From: Leucobacter sp. Ag1
GTDB lineage: Bacteria > Actinomycetota > Actinomycetes > Actinomycetales > Microbacteriaceae
Length of the DNA stretch: 35,061 bases
Assembly: GCF_000980875.1 (NCBI RefSeq)
Contig: NZ_LAYO01000076.1
Span: 1 to 35,061, forward strand
Reading direction: 5' to 3'
The notes under the pieces: generated by a model
Told to the model about the DNA's origin: nothing
The model's database searches: none
Seen by the model: only the letters and a program-made list of their open reading frames with translations
Program-made: the position numbers and the translations under genes
Shown: positions 1 to 7,851 of the stretch, piece after piece
How the letters are laid out: each line of letters starts with the position of its first letter
How positions within the stretch are numbered: position 1 is the first letter of the stretch

Positions 1-1245
1 CTCGACCGCGAGCTCGCGGCGGCGCAGCTCCTGCTCGACCGCGCTGCGCTTCTGCTGCGCCGCGTCGACGCGGCCGCGCAGCTGGGACAGCTCCAGGTCG
101 TGCTTCGACACCAGAGCGCTCTGCGCCGCGAGGTGCTCGTCGATCGCGTCGAGGCCGCGCTGCGCGCGGGTCGTCGCCGCGGTCGCGTTCTCCCAGGACG
201 CCTCGGCCTCGGGGATCAGCGATTCGAGGCGACCGGCTTCGGACCCGGCCTCCTCCACGCTCGCGCGCGTCAGCCGGCCGATCTGCTCGGGATCCTCGGC
301 CTGCGTGGCGAGGAAGGTGAGCCGCTGCTGCGCCTGGGCGTAGAGCCCGCGCAGGCGCGACTGCGACGATTCGAGGGCGATCGTCACGCGGCGCGCGGCG
401 TCGAGCTCCTCGCTCTGCTGGTCCTGCTCGAGCCGCTGGATCCGCAGCTGCTTCTGCTCGATCTGCTCCTGCAGCACGATCCGCTCCGCGTGCCGCTCGG
501 ACTCGTCCTTCGCGAGCGCTTCCAGCTCGTTCCGCAACCGGAACACGTCGTCGGCGAGCAGCCGCGCCTTCGCGTCCCGCACCTCGGCGGCGATGCCCTG
601 CGCCTGCCGCGCGACCTCGGCCTGCCGACCCAGCGGCTTCAGCTGCCGACGGATCTCTCCGGCGAGATCGTTCAGACGGGTGAGGTTCGTCTCCATCGCG
701 TCGAGCTTGCGCAGCGTGCGCTCCTTGCGGCGGCGGTGCTTCAGGATCCCCGCCGCCTCCTCGATGAAACCGCGGCGGTCCTCGGGCGTCGCGCGCAGCA
801 CGGCGTCGAGCTGCCCCTGACCGACGATGACGTGCATCTCGCGGCCGAGGCCGGAATCGCTCAGCAGTTCCTGCACGTCGAGCAGGCGGCAGTTCTCGCC
901 GTTGATGGCGTACTCGCTCGAACCGTTGCGGAACAGGGTGCGGCTGATCGTCACCTCGGAGTACTCGATCGGCAGCGCACCGTCGGAGTTGTCGATGGTG
1001 AGCCGCACCTCGGCACGGCCGAGCGGCCCGCGGGTGGAGGTGCCCGCGAAGATGACGTCCTCCATCTTGCCGCCGCGCAGCGACTTCGCGCCCTGCTCGC
1101 CCATGACCCAGGCGAGGGCGTCGACCACGTTCGACTTGCCCGAGCCGTTGGGACCGACGATCGCGGTGACCCCGGGTTCGAACTGGAAGGTGGTGGGCTG
1201 GGCGAACGACTTGAAGCCCTTGAGCGTGAGGCTCTTGAGGTGCAT
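1..1245 (-). CDS. smc: Chromosome segregation protein SMC, N-terminal part (cut by window edge)
   Basis: SMC is the ATPase of the condensin-like complex that loads on and organises the chromosome with ScpA and ScpB. The reverse-strand frame is open from 1245 to base 1, giving 415 codons. It begins [15 protein letters not shown], the classical SMC N-terminus. A Walker A motif GPNGSGKS lies at residues 31-38, and an ABC Q-loop region follows ([11 protein letters not shown], about 50-60). From about residue 165 the sequence becomes charged and heptad-like ([18 protein letters not shown]), which is the start of the long coiled coil. The hinge, second coil and C-terminal head lie beyond base 1. 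The ATG at 1245 is preceded by an AAGGACG ribosome-binding site. In related genomes smc usually follows mutM directly. Here 7.7 kb separates them. Confidence 0.97.
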   Translation of the reverse strand, partial: MHLKSLTLKGFKSFAQPTTFQFEPGVTAIVGPNGSGKSNVVDALAWVMGEQGAKSLRGGKMEDVIFAGTSTRGPLGRAEVRLTIDNSDGALPIEYSEVTISRTLFRNGSSEYAINGENCRLLDVQELLSDSGLGREMHVIVGQGQLDAVLRATPEDRRGFIEEAAGILKHRRRKERTLRKLDAMETNLTRLNDLAGEIRRQLKPLGRQAEVARQAQGIAAEVRDAKARLLADDVFRLRNELEALAKDESERHAERIVLQEQIEQKQLRIQRLEQDQQSEELDAARRVTIALESSQSRLRGLYAQAQQRLTFLATQAEDPEQIGRLTRASVEEAGSEAGRLESLIPEAEASWENATAATTRAQRGLDAIDEHLAAQSALVSKHDLELSQLRGRVDAAQQKRSAVEQELRRRELAVE

Positions 1246-1303
1246 GCGCCCCGTCCTTCCGCTCGTCGCCACCCGCGACCGTTGCCGCACTGGGGAAACG
1301 GTA

Positions 1304-1344
1304 CCGGATCGGCGCGGAATCGGCATGATCCCGCGCCGATCCGG
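1304..1344 (-). terminator. Hairpin downstream of the PNPOx-like gene
   Basis: Perfect 14-bp inverted repeat (1304-1317 with 1331-1344, arm CCGGATCGGCGCGG) with a 13-nt loop. It starts 14 nt beyond the stop of the 1359-2003 gene. On the minus strand it is followed by a short mixed stretch containing TTT and not by a long U-tract. It probably insulates smc from the gene upstream. Confidence 0.6.
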
Positions 1345-1358
1345 ACCTTCGGAAGGCG

Positions 1359-2003
1359 CTAGACGATCCGCTCGGGGTGCGCGAGCAGCTCGTGCACCGA
1401 CGCGGGCGGCTCGATGCCGTCGCGCAGGTCGGGGGCCGCCTCGGCGGTCGCACTGGGCGCGCCGAACCGCACGAATCCGGCCCAGGCGTCGCCCGCGATG
1501 TCGGACTCCTCGTCCTCGGGCCAGTCGGCCGAGACGCGCAGCGACCAGCGGTCGATCGGCAGGGCGAGCGCGACCGTCGCCGCGAGCTCCTTCTTGCTCG
1601 ACGGCCGCACCTCGGCGCTGCGGTTCGGGATGAAGCGGTCGGAGAGCGCATCGAGCACGGCCGGCTTGTCGGCCGGATCGATCGTTTCGAACCGGCCGAA
1701 GAGCATGGCGCTCCGATAGAGCATCGACGATTCGAAGGTGCTGCGCGCGACGACCACGCCGTCGACCTTCGTGACCGTCACGCTGACCTCCTGCGCAGCG
1801 ATCGCGCGCATCCAGCGGGATCCCGTCGAGCCGTGGATCACCAGCCGGTCGTCGATCACGGCGAAGCCGGTCGGGAACACGACCGCGCTCCCGTCGACGA
1901 CGAGCCCGACGTGCGCGAGCACGGTCGAGCCGAGCAGCTCGTCGAGCGCCGCGCGTTCCGTCGACATCTTCTCGGGCATGCGTTGCGAGACGAGACTGGG
2001 CAT
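1359..2003 (-). CDS. Pyridoxamine 5'-phosphate oxidase-like flavin-binding protein
   Basis: A 214-aa member of the split-barrel FMN/F420-binding superfamily (PNPOx-like). Such proteins bind flavin and carry out oxidoreductase or flavin-carrier roles. True PdxH activity is not implied. Family-like features are the segment around residues 27-60 (a VGLVVDG strand and [19 protein letters not shown]), which resembles the FMN-phosphate-binding strand pair, and a later basic helix region. The ATG at 2003 has a clear AGGAGGA ribosome-binding site, so the start is secure. The gene is divergent from a MocR-type regulator at 2148, with 144 bp between the start codons. MocR proteins often control the gene facing them, so this is the probable target. 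The substrate is unknown. Confidence 0.85.
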   Translation of the reverse strand: MPSLVSQRMPEKMSTERAALDELLGSTVLAHVGLVVDGSAVVFPTGFAVIDDRLVIHGSTGSRWMRAIAAQEVSVTVTKVDGVVVARSTFESSMLYRSAMLFGRFETIDPADKPAVLDALSDRFIPNRSAEVRPSSKKELAATVALALPIDRWSLRVSADWPEDEESDIAGDAWAGFVRFGAPSATAEAAPDLRDGIEPPASVHELLAHPERIV

Positions 2004-2062
2004 TCGGGGGTCCTCCTGGGGTCGTTCGGCGTGAGCGCCGGTTCCAGGATCATCCCGGAAGC

Positions 2063-2103
2063 GGTCCTCGAAGAAGTCCGATTCGCTACGATTCGAGAGG
2101 ACC
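2063..2103. promoter_or_regulatory. Candidate MocR operator between divergent genes
   Basis: The 144-bp divergent region holds a direct repeat CGATTCG at 2079-2085 and 2089-2095 (10-bp period, one helical turn). It is framed by an inverted repeat GGTCCTC (2063-2069) and GAGGACC (2097-2103). A -10-like TACGAT lies inside at 2087-2092 and would fire rightward. Direct repeats on one face of the helix are typical MocR/PdxR targets. That this regulator binds here is inference. Confidence 0.5.
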
Positions 2104-2147
2104 GATCCCGGCAGCGCGCGGGATCCCGATGCGCCCGGGAGGCCACC

Positions 2148-3626
2148 ATGCTCGATGCGTCGATCTGGATCGCGCTCGACCGCGGGACCGGCGAGTCGCT
2201 CGCGGCGCAGCTCGTCCGCCGGCTCCGCGACCGGATCCTCTCGGGCGACCTCGCCGAGGGCGAGGCGCTCCCCTCGTCCCGGGCGCTCGCCGAGTCGCTC
2301 GGCGTCGCCCGCTCGGTCGTCGTGCGCGCCTACGAGCAGCTCGGGGGCGAGGGATATCTCGATGCCCGGCTCGGATCCGCGACGCGGATCGCCGCCGGCA
2401 TCGTTCCGGCGGCAGTGCCGGCGGTGCCGGTCGTTCCGCGGACGGGTACGGCCGCGTCACCCGGTGCAGCGGGCAGCGGGGATCCCCGGCCCGCAGGCGG
2501 GGCATCGCGGCCGGCATCGCCCGCCGCCGACCGCGGCCCGATCGACCTCCGCACGGGTCATCCCCACACCCCGCCGCTCCCTCCCGAGGAGTGGCGGCGC
2601 GCCCTCGCCGTCGCGGCTCGCGAGCCGCTGCGCTCGTACGCGCCGCCGCCCCTCGGCGAGCAGCGCCTCCGCGAGCAGATCGCGCTGCACGTCCGACGCT
2701 CGCGCGGGGTGCCCTGCGCGACCGAGGACGTGATCGTGACCTCCGGCACCTCCGACGCGCTGCTGCTCGTCTCGCTCGCGCTGGGCGCCGGTGCGCGCAT
2801 CGCGACCGAGGATCCCGGATACCCCGAGGCGTCCGCCGTGTTCGAGACCGCGGGCCTGCACGTCGAACCGGTCCCCGTCGGCGACCGCGGCCTGCTGCCG
2901 GAGCTGCTGAGCGCGGTACGCCCGCGAGCCGACGCGGTGCTCGTCACCCCCAGCCACCAGTTCCCGCTCGGCGGCCGGATGACCGCTGCCGAGCGCACCG
3001 CGCTCGTCGCGCTCGCCGCGCGCACCGGGACCCTGATCATCGAGGACGACTACGACAGCGAGTTCCGTCACCTCGGCGCGGCACTGCCCGCGATCGCCGC
3101 GCTCGACCCCGGCGGGGTCGTGGTCCACATCGGCAGCCTGAACAAGACGCTGTCCCCGTCGCTGCGCTGCGGATACCTCGTCGCCACCGCGGGGAGCCCG
3201 ATCCACGACCGGCTGACGCGCACCCGCACCGCGCTCGGTCCCACCGTGCCGCTCGTCACCCAGTCGGCGCTCGCGGCGTTCTTCGCCTCGGGCGGGCTGC
3301 GCCGCTACGTCGCGCGCACCCGGCGCGAGTACCGGCACCGCCGCGCCCTGCTGCTCGAACGGTTCGCCGAGCACGGCCTGGCCGACCGCCTCTCGGGGCT
3401 CGACGGCGGGCTGCACGCGGTGCTCGCCCTGCCCGACGGGATCGGTGGCACCGAAGCCGCGGCGACGCTGGAGTCTCGCGGGGTGCTCGTCGAGACCGTC
3501 TCCCAGTTCGCGCGGCTCCCACGCGCCGACGACGCACTGGCCATCGGCTACGGAGCGGAGACCGCGATCCGGCTCGACCTCGGGCTCCGCACCGTGCTCG
3601 AGGTCGTGGCCGGGGCCGGGGCCTGA
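2148..3626 (+). CDS. MocR/PdxR-family regulator (GntR wHTH fused to aminotransferase fold)
   Basis: A 492-aa protein with the MocR two-domain layout. Residues about 10-82 form a GntR winged helix (SSRALAESLGVARSVVVRAYEQL). A roughly 50-residue Ala/Pro/Gly-rich linker follows, then from about residue 132 a fold-type I aminotransferase domain. The PLP-binding lysine is K333 in SLNKTLSPSLR, and the MocR hallmark EDDYDSEFRH lies at 299-308. Members sense PLP or a PLP-amino acid adduct and act as activators or repressors. The frame is open far upstream, but the ATG at 2148 has GGGAGG five bases before it and starts the family-conserved region. The protein is divergent from the PNPOx-like gene, its likely target. 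Its stop is only 4 bp from the convergent VOC gene. The effector and regulon are unknown. Confidence 0.9.
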   Translation: MLDASIWIALDRGTGESLAAQLVRRLRDRILSGDLAEGEALPSSRALAESLGVARSVVVRAYEQLGGEGYLDARLGSATRIAAGIVPAAVPAVPVVPRTGTAASPGAAGSGDPRPAGGASRPASPAADRGPIDLRTGHPHTPPLPPEEWRRALAVAAREPLRSYAPPPLGEQRLREQIALHVRRSRGVPCATEDVIVTSGTSDALLLVSLALGAGARIATEDPGYPEASAVFETAGLHVEPVPVGDRGLLPELLSAVRPRADAVLVTPSHQFPLGGRMTAAERTALVALAARTGTLIIEDDYDSEFRHLGAALPAIAALDPGGVVVHIGSLNKTLSPSLRCGYLVATAGSPIHDRLTRTRTALGPTVPLVTQSALAAFFASGGLRRYVARTRREYRHRRALLLERFAEHGLADRLSGLDGGLHAVLALPDGIGGTEAAATLESRGVLVETVSQFARLPRADDALAIGYGAETAIRLDLGLRTVLEVVAGAGA

Positions 3627-3630
3627 CCGC

Positions 3631-4071
3631 CTACTTCGCCTCGGGGTCGGGCTCGTGGATCCCGAAGACGTTGTTCTCGGTGTCGAGGAAGTACCCCTGC
3701 CAGGCCATGCCGGGCAGCGCGTACTTGGGCATCGCGAGCGTGCCGCCCGCCGCGAGGATGCGCTCGGCCGCCTCGTCGAACGAGGCGACCCCCATCGTGA
3801 GCACCCCGCCGCCGACCGCAGCGCCGGGCTCCGGGTTGTCGCCGTGCCGCTGCATGATCGCACCGTCGATGCCGGGGCCCTCGCCGGTGCGCAGACCGAA
3901 GTACGGCATGCCCGCGTATTCCGTCCAGTCCTCGGACTGCCAACCGAAGACCTCGACGTAGAAGGCGACGGCCCGTGCCGGATCCGCCGCGTGGATCTCG
4001 AAGTGGACCGGACGGCCGTTGCCGTACGAGACTTCCTCCTCAGCCGCGGCGTTCTCGACCTGATCGTTCAT
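3631..4071 (-). CDS. VOC-family (glyoxalase/bleomycin-resistance-like) protein
   Basis: A 146-aa protein of the vicinal oxygen chelate superfamily. It carries the paired beta-alpha-beta-beta-beta halves: VHFEIHAADPARAVAFYVEVFGW at about residues 22-44, and LTMGVASFDEAAERILAAGG followed by GMAWQGYFLDTENNVFGIHEPD at the C-terminus. The ending FLDTENNVFGIHEP is typical of small hydrolase- or lyase-like VOC proteins, so metal-dependent chemistry or small-molecule binding is likely. No substrate can be assigned. The ATG at 4071 has a GAGGAG ribosome-binding site upstream and removes a long shadow extension of the frame. It is convergent with the MocR gene, 4 bp apart. The 127 bp upstream of it (4072-4198) hold no gene. 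Confidence 0.85.
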   Translation of the reverse strand: MNDQVENAAAEEEVSYGNGRPVHFEIHAADPARAVAFYVEVFGWQSEDWTEYAGMPYFGLRTGEGPGIDGAIMQRHGDNPEPGAAVGGGVLTMGVASFDEAAERILAAGGTLAMPKYALPGMAWQGYFLDTENNVFGIHEPDPEAK

Positions 4072-4198
4072 GATGACTCCTCCTCGCTGAGCAGTGCGCA
4101 CCCGCCGATCGCGAGCACGCCTCATTCTGCTCCCGGCCGGGCCCCGAGCGGAAGCCTCCGGATCGGACGCGTTCGGTCCGCGCGCGGTCGTCGCGCGC

Positions 4199-4741
4199 TC
4201 AGCCCGCGAACGGATCGGCGTCGAAGGCTCCGCCGGCGTTGAGGAACGACACCGCGGCATAGACCAGCAGGACCACGCCGGCCACCGGCCAGCAGACGCG
4301 GGACCCGATCCGCGTGGTGCTCCAGATCGCCAGCGGGAGCCCGACCGCGCAGGCGACGAACGTCGGCGGGCAGTAGACGAGGTACAGGGCGCCCCAGCTG
4401 TCGAACGCGCTGGCGACCAGGGCGACGAGCACGAACACCGCGGCGACCGCGAGCCCGAGGAGGAAACCCTGGGTGATCGGCGAGTACCGACGCAGGCGTG
4501 ACCCCAGCGCGAAGACGAGCACGCCGGCGAGCGCCGGGACGACGGCGAGCGGGAACGCGGCGGTGCCCGAGAGTCCTCCGAATCCCCCGATACCTCCCTG
4601 CGGCCCGAGGATGAGCAGCAGGCCGGCCATGGTCGCGATGAGCACCGCGAGCCAGACGCGCCAGGCCATGCCCCAGCGCGAGCTCCGCATCCACGGGTGG
4701 TCGAGGCGAACGCCGGGCTCGACGGGGTGCAGATCCACCAT
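4199..4741 (-). CDS. Hypothetical four-helix membrane protein
   Basis: A 180-aa integral membrane protein of unknown function. A short cytosolic N-terminus (MVDLHPVEPGVRLDHPWMR) precedes about four hydrophobic segments: residues 29-46, 64-82, 92-112 and 128-170, the last possibly two helices. Gly-rich loops (GGIGGFGGLSG) lie between the first two. I recognise no family motif. The ATG at 4741 lies exactly 6 nt after a TAGCCT -10 box, so the transcript is predicted to be leaderless and no Shine-Dalgarno is needed. It is followed on the same strand by the VOC gene across a 127-bp gap. It is divergent from the DJ-1/PfpI-MarR operon. Confidence 0.7.
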   Translation of the reverse strand: MVDLHPVEPGVRLDHPWMRSSRWGMAWRVWLAVLIATMAGLLLILGPQGGIGGFGGLSGTAAFPLAVVPALAGVLVFALGSRLRRYSPITQGFLLGLAVAAVFVLVALVASAFDSWGALYLVYCPPTFVACAVGLPLAIWSTTRIGSRVCWPVAGVVLLVYAAVSFLNAGGAFDADPFAG

Positions 4742-4747
4742 GCAGCC

Positions 4748-4753
4748 AGGCTA
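4748..4753 (-). promoter_or_regulatory. -10 box, predicted leaderless promoter of the 4741 gene
   Basis: TAGCCT on the minus strand with exactly 6 nt to the ATG. It matches the same spacing at many other genes here. Confidence 0.55.
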
Positions 4754-4809
4754 GCAGTACGGTTTCGCCCCGATCTCGGCCGCGTCGTCGAGAGCGGACG
4801 CATTCGCCA

Positions 4810-4838
4810 TTGCGCATGTGACAGCATGCTGTCAAAAT
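4810..4838 (+). promoter_or_regulatory. Promoter with embedded 16-bp palindromic operator (MarR site candidate)
   Basis: A perfect 16-bp palindrome TGACAGCATGCTGTCA at 4819-4834 lies between a -35-like TTGCGC (4810-4815) and a -10-like CAAAAT (4833-4838), which are 17 bp apart. Binding there would block RNA polymerase. The second gene of the downstream operon encodes a MarR regulator, and MarR dimers bind palindromes of this size. Autorepression of the operon is therefore the simplest reading. Confidence 0.7.
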
Positions 4839-4864
4839 GGACGCACTGACCGGAGGAGGCCCCC

Positions 4865-5497
4865 ATGCACCCCGCCAAGATCGCCCTGTACGCGACCGAC
4901 ACCATGGCCGACTGGGAGTACGCGTACCTGACCACGCAGCTCTCCGACGCCGAGCAGATGAAACCGGGCCGATTCTCGCTCGTCATCGTCGGCGACGGCC
5001 TCACCCCGGTCACCTCGATGGGCGGACTGCCCATCTCGCCGTCCGTCGATCTGGCCGACATCGTCGACGACGACTCCCTCGCCGCGCTCGTGATCCCCGG
5101 CAGCGACCGCTACGAGTCCGGCCACGAGCGGCTCGCCGAGACCACGCGCGCGCTGCTCGACCGGGACGTGCCGGTCGCCGCGATCTGCGGAGCCACGTTC
5201 CTGCTCGCCCGCAACGGCCTGCTCGACGCGCGCGATCACACCTCCAACGCCGCCGAGTACCTGCAGATGACGGGCTACGCCGGCGGCGAGCGCTACCGCG
5301 ACGCGCCCGTGGTCACCGACGGCGGCATCACCACCGCGAGCGGGATCCGCCCCGTCCCCTTCACCGCGGAGGTGATGCGACGCGTCGGCCTGTTCCCCGA
5401 CGACGTGATCGACGCGTGGGAGCAACTCAGCCTGACGGCTGATCCGCAGTACTTCCAGGCCTGGATGGAGGCCGCCGATGCCTGGCAGAAGTCCTGA
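4865..5497 (+). CDS. DJ-1/PfpI-type class I glutamine amidotransferase-like protein
   Basis: A 210-aa protein with the DJ-1/PfpI flavodoxin-like fold. Strand 1 is KIALYATDTMADWEYAY, with an acidic residue E18 after a Trp. The nucleophile elbow is AAICGATFLLARNGLL with Cys108. The family includes chaperones, glyoxalase III-type deglycases and amidotransferase-like hydrolases. The substrate cannot be told from sequence. The ATG at 4865 has GGAGGAGG five bases upstream. An upstream ATG at 4837 opens another frame and is rejected. It overlaps the MarR gene at 5478 by 20 bp, so the two are cotranscribed and probably coupled. An operator-like palindrome lies in the promoter. A role in response to a compound sensed by the MarR protein is inferred. 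Confidence 0.88.
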   Translation: MHPAKIALYATDTMADWEYAYLTTQLSDAEQMKPGRFSLVIVGDGLTPVTSMGGLPISPSVDLADIVDDDSLAALVIPGSDRYESGHERLAETTRALLDRDVPVAAICGATFLLARNGLLDARDHTSNAAEYLQMTGYAGGERYRDAPVVTDGGITTASGIRPVPFTAEVMRRVGLFPDDVIDAWEQLSLTADPQYFQAWMEAADAWQKS

Positions 5498-5957
5498 GGG
5501 GGACGCGCTCACCGCGCTCGTCCTGCCGGCGTTCGAGCTGAACGGCGAGTTCCTGAGCGCGGCCGCGATGATCAGCGCCCCGCATCAGCTCACCCCGGCG
5601 CAGTGGCAGGTGCTCGGCGCCGCGCTCGAGGATCCGATCCCGGTGGCCGAGATCGCGCGCCGGATCGGCCTCGGCCTCACCCGGCAGAGCGTGCAGCGCG
5701 TCGCCAACGACGTGGTCGAGGCCGGCTGGGCTGAGTGGCGCGACAATCCGCAGCACCAGCGCGCCAAGCTGCTGGCACCGACCGCCTCGGGCCGCTCGGC
5801 GGTCGCCGCGATGGCGGCCGAGCAGCACGCCTGGGCGGACCACGTCGGCGCAGCGATCGGCGATGCCGAGCTGGCCGAGCTGCGCCGCCTCATCCCGCGC
5901 GTCATCGCGGCATCGCGAGAGTACCGCGAGACGACGGCCGGCGACCGCGATGCCTGA
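5478..5957 (+). CDS. MarR-family transcriptional regulator
   Basis: A 159-aa winged-helix regulator. An N-terminal dimerisation helix (residues 10-35) precedes the helix-turn-helix at about 38-75 (LTPAQWQVLGAAL, then VAEIARRIGLGLTRQSVQRVANDV) and a wing (GWAEWRDNPQHQRAKLLAPTASG). C-terminal helices complete the dimer interface. MarR proteins are usually repressors released by phenolic ligands or oxidation. No Cys is present, so thiol sensing is unlikely. The start at 5478 lies inside the end of the DJ-1 gene (20-bp overlap). The 16-bp palindrome at 4819-4834 in the operon promoter is the likely binding site, giving autoregulation. A strong hairpin follows 34 nt after the stop. Confidence 0.9.
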   Translation: MPGRSPEGDALTALVLPAFELNGEFLSAAAMISAPHQLTPAQWQVLGAALEDPIPVAEIARRIGLGLTRQSVQRVANDVVEAGWAEWRDNPQHQRAKLLAPTASGRSAVAAMAAEQHAWADHVGAAIGDAELAELRRLIPRVIAASREYRETTAGDRDA

Positions 5958-5991
5958 GCGAGCGGGGCGTCGTTCGCGCCACCGCGCTCCG

Positions 5992-6049
5992 TCGACCGGG
6001 CCCGAATCATCCTTTCGAGACGCCGAACGGATGATTCGGGCCCGGTCGA
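5992..6049. repeat. Perfect 21-bp inverted repeat after marR
   Basis: Arms 5992-6012 and 6029-6049 are perfectly complementary over 21 bp around a 16-nt loop (6013-6028). There is no T-tract on either side. It may be a U-less actinobacterial terminator for the DJ-1/MarR operon, or a dispersed palindromic repeat. It ends 16 bp before the -10 box of the next gene. Confidence 0.75.
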
Positions 6050-6065
6050 TGTCGGGGGCAGGAAC

Positions 6066-6071
6066 TACGCT
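6066..6071 (+). promoter_or_regulatory. -10 box, predicted leaderless promoter of the GyrI-like gene
   Basis: TACGCT followed by 6 nt and then ATG at 6078. No Shine-Dalgarno sequence is present. Confidence 0.6.
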
Positions 6072-6077
6072 GACGCC

Positions 6078-6707
6078 ATGACCGAGAAGATCGACTTCAA
6101 GCGCACGCTCGCGTCCTACCGCGCCCCGCGCGGCCGGTTCGAGATCATCGACCTGCCCGAGCGCCGGTACCTCATGATCGACGGCCACGGCGACCCCAAC
6201 TCCGAGGCCGCCGCCGACGCGATCGCCGCGCTCTACCCCGTGGCCTACGCGATGAAGTTCGCGAGCGCGCGCGAACTCGACCGCGACTACGTCGTGCCGC
6301 CGCTCGAGGCGCTCTGGTGGGCGGACGACATGGACTCCTTCACCTCCGCCCGCGACAAGTCGCAGTGGGACTGGACCATGATGCTGCTGATGCCCGACTG
6401 GATCGACGAACAGCGATTCGCCGCGGCGGTCTCCGCGGCGAGCGCCAAGAAGGACGCCGCCGCCCGCATCGGCGACGTCCGGCGTGAGTCGCTCACCGAG
6501 GGCCGCTGCGTGCAGACCCTGCACGTCGGCTCCTACGACGACGAGACCGACACGCTCGCGGAACTGCACGAGCGATTCATCCCCGGGCAGGGACTCCGCA
6601 TGACGGGCCGGCATCACGAGGTCTACCTCGGGGATCCGCGCCGCACGGCACCCGAGAAGCTGCGCACGATCCTGCGTCAGCCGGTAGCGGACGCGGGCAC
6701 CGCCTGA
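6078..6707 (+). CDS. GyrI-like small-molecule-binding domain protein
   Basis: A 209-aa stand-alone GyrI-like (SHS2/BmrR effector-type) protein. The family typically binds hydrophobic or cationic small molecules. Some members are hydrolases of electrophilic compounds. The typical pattern is FEIIDLPERRYLMIDGHGDPN near residues 21-41, an aromatic-rich pocket region (LEALWWADDMDSF, SQWDWTMMLLMPDW) and the ending HHEVYLGDPRRTAPEKLRTILRQPV near residues 178-202. There is no DNA-binding domain, so it is not itself a MerR or AraC regulator. The ATG at 6078 follows a TACGCT -10 box by 6 nt, which predicts a leaderless mRNA. Its last 31 bp overlap the convergent 6677-7711 gene. The ligand is unknown. 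Confidence 0.85.
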   Translation: MTEKIDFKRTLASYRAPRGRFEIIDLPERRYLMIDGHGDPNSEAAADAIAALYPVAYAMKFASARELDRDYVVPPLEALWWADDMDSFTSARDKSQWDWTMMLLMPDWIDEQRFAAAVSAASAKKDAAARIGDVRRESLTEGRCVQTLHVGSYDDETDTLAELHERFIPGQGLRMTGRHHEVYLGDPRRTAPEKLRTILRQPVADAGTA

Positions 6708-7711
6708 CGCCGGTAGCGGGTCAGACCCGACCGGACCTCGCGCTCGCTCGAGACGTCCTCGAGTCCGGCTGCTTCGAGCAGCCGCTTCGTACGGCGCGAC
6801 AGCTCGGGCAGGTTCGGGGCCGTGCCCGGCGGCTGCTTCGCGACTCCGACGATGAGGGACCGCCGTTCTCCGCGCGCGCCGAGCTCGATCCGCGCGTACT
6901 CGCTCCCCCGCCGCCAGATGAGCTCGTCGAGCTGCACGTAGCCGCACTCGAACACGTCGTCTCCGACCTCGAGCCGCAGGCGCCGGTCTCCGAACAGGAT
7001 CGAGCAGCGGCGGCTCCGAACCCGGAACATCGCGCTGATGATCGCGTAGAGCGGCAGCCCGATGACCAGCGCGAGCGCGACGATCACCACCATCGGCCCC
7101 GCGTTCATGATCGCGGGGAACGCGAGCATGAGTCCCGCCCCCAGCAGGCTCGCCACGACGATCGTGCCGACGATCACTCCGGTGAGCGCCCCGAAACGCA
7201 TCGGGGCGGCGGAGAAGCGCACGATCGCGCCGTCGCTCTCGGCGGCCTCCCACTCGGGCAGGCGGCGGTCGACCGGCTTGCTGCCGACCTTGACGAGCGC
7301 CGTGACCGTGTGGAGCAGTGCGAGCACCAACCAGGCGACGGCGACGAGCCCGGCCATCTGGAGCGCGAAGAACACGCCCCAGCCCGAGTCCGGGAGGATC
7401 CCCGCCTTCGCGAGCGGCTTCGTCCAGAGGAACATCGCCCAGATCGTGAGTGCGATCGCCGCGATCGCGCCGACGTGGAGCATGATCCGGATGCGGAACT
7501 GCTCGACTCGGTTCAGCCCGTCGAGGATCGCGTTGCCCGCGAACCATCCGCCGAGCAGGGTGATCAGGAACGGGACGATCCAGTCATCGCTGAGCCCGAA
7601 GGTCCCGGTCGCGAAGAGCACCGAGGCCGCGGCGATGAGCAGGGCCGCCCAGACGAGCGGCTTTCCGAAGATCCCGCGCACCGCCCAGCCCGCTCCGCCG
7701 TGTTCGCCCAT
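6677..7711 (-). CDS. Hypothetical six-helix membrane protein with C-terminal cytosolic domain
   Basis: A 344-aa protein of unknown family. About six hydrophobic segments occur in the first 235 residues: near 16-38, 47-65, 76-97, 110-133, 170-195 and 205-228. They are followed by a soluble basic domain (CSILFGDRRLRLEVGDDVFECGYVQ, then RIELGARGERRSLIVGVAK) that resembles a small PH-like beta domain. I chose ATG 7711. A TTG nine bases upstream is also possible. A TAGACT -10-like box ends 8 nt before the ATG, so the transcript would be leaderless or nearly so. It overlaps the GyrI-like gene tail-to-tail by 31 bp. Function cannot be assigned. Confidence 0.7.
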   Translation of the reverse strand: MGEHGGAGWAVRGIFGKPLVWAALLIAAASVLFATGTFGLSDDWIVPFLITLLGGWFAGNAILDGLNRVEQFRIRIMLHVGAIAAIALTIWAMFLWTKPLAKAGILPDSGWGVFFALQMAGLVAVAWLVLALLHTVTALVKVGSKPVDRRLPEWEAAESDGAIVRFSAAPMRFGALTGVIVGTIVVASLLGAGLMLAFPAIMNAGPMVVIVALALVIGLPLYAIISAMFRVRSRRCSILFGDRRLRLEVGDDVFECGYVQLDELIWRRGSEYARIELGARGERRSLIVGVAKQPPGTAPNLPELSRRTKRLLEAAGLEDVSSEREVRSGLTRYRRQAVPASATG

Positions 7712-7772
7712 GGTCCGCAAGTCTATTCCGTGATCCGAGTCCGGGTTCTCCCGTCCGAGGCCGGGCCCGAAC

Positions 7773-7803
7773 GCGTGACTCCGTCGCCCGTCACGCCTAC
7801 GCT
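7773..7803 (+). promoter_or_regulatory. Inverted repeat next to a -10 box upstream of the 65-aa gene
   Basis: GCGTGAC (7773-7779) and GTCACGC (7790-7796) form a spaced 7+7 inverted repeat. It ends one base before a -10-like TACGCT (7798-7803). This is the usual place for an operator, but no local regulator is clearly linked to it. Confidence 0.4.
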
Positions 7804-7851
7804 GAGCGCAGGGCCCGGGATGTCGGGTGACGAGGATCGAGAGGATCCGCC

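Noticed and set aside
100-1362. Long plus-strand reading frame opposite smc
   Set aside because: It is an antisense shadow created by high GC and codon bias. The minus frame encodes an unmistakable SMC protein.
4837-5442. 201-codon plus-strand frame beginning inside the DJ-1 promoter
   Set aside because: Arg/Pro-rich shadow frame. The DJ-1 frame has the ribosome-binding site and family motifs.
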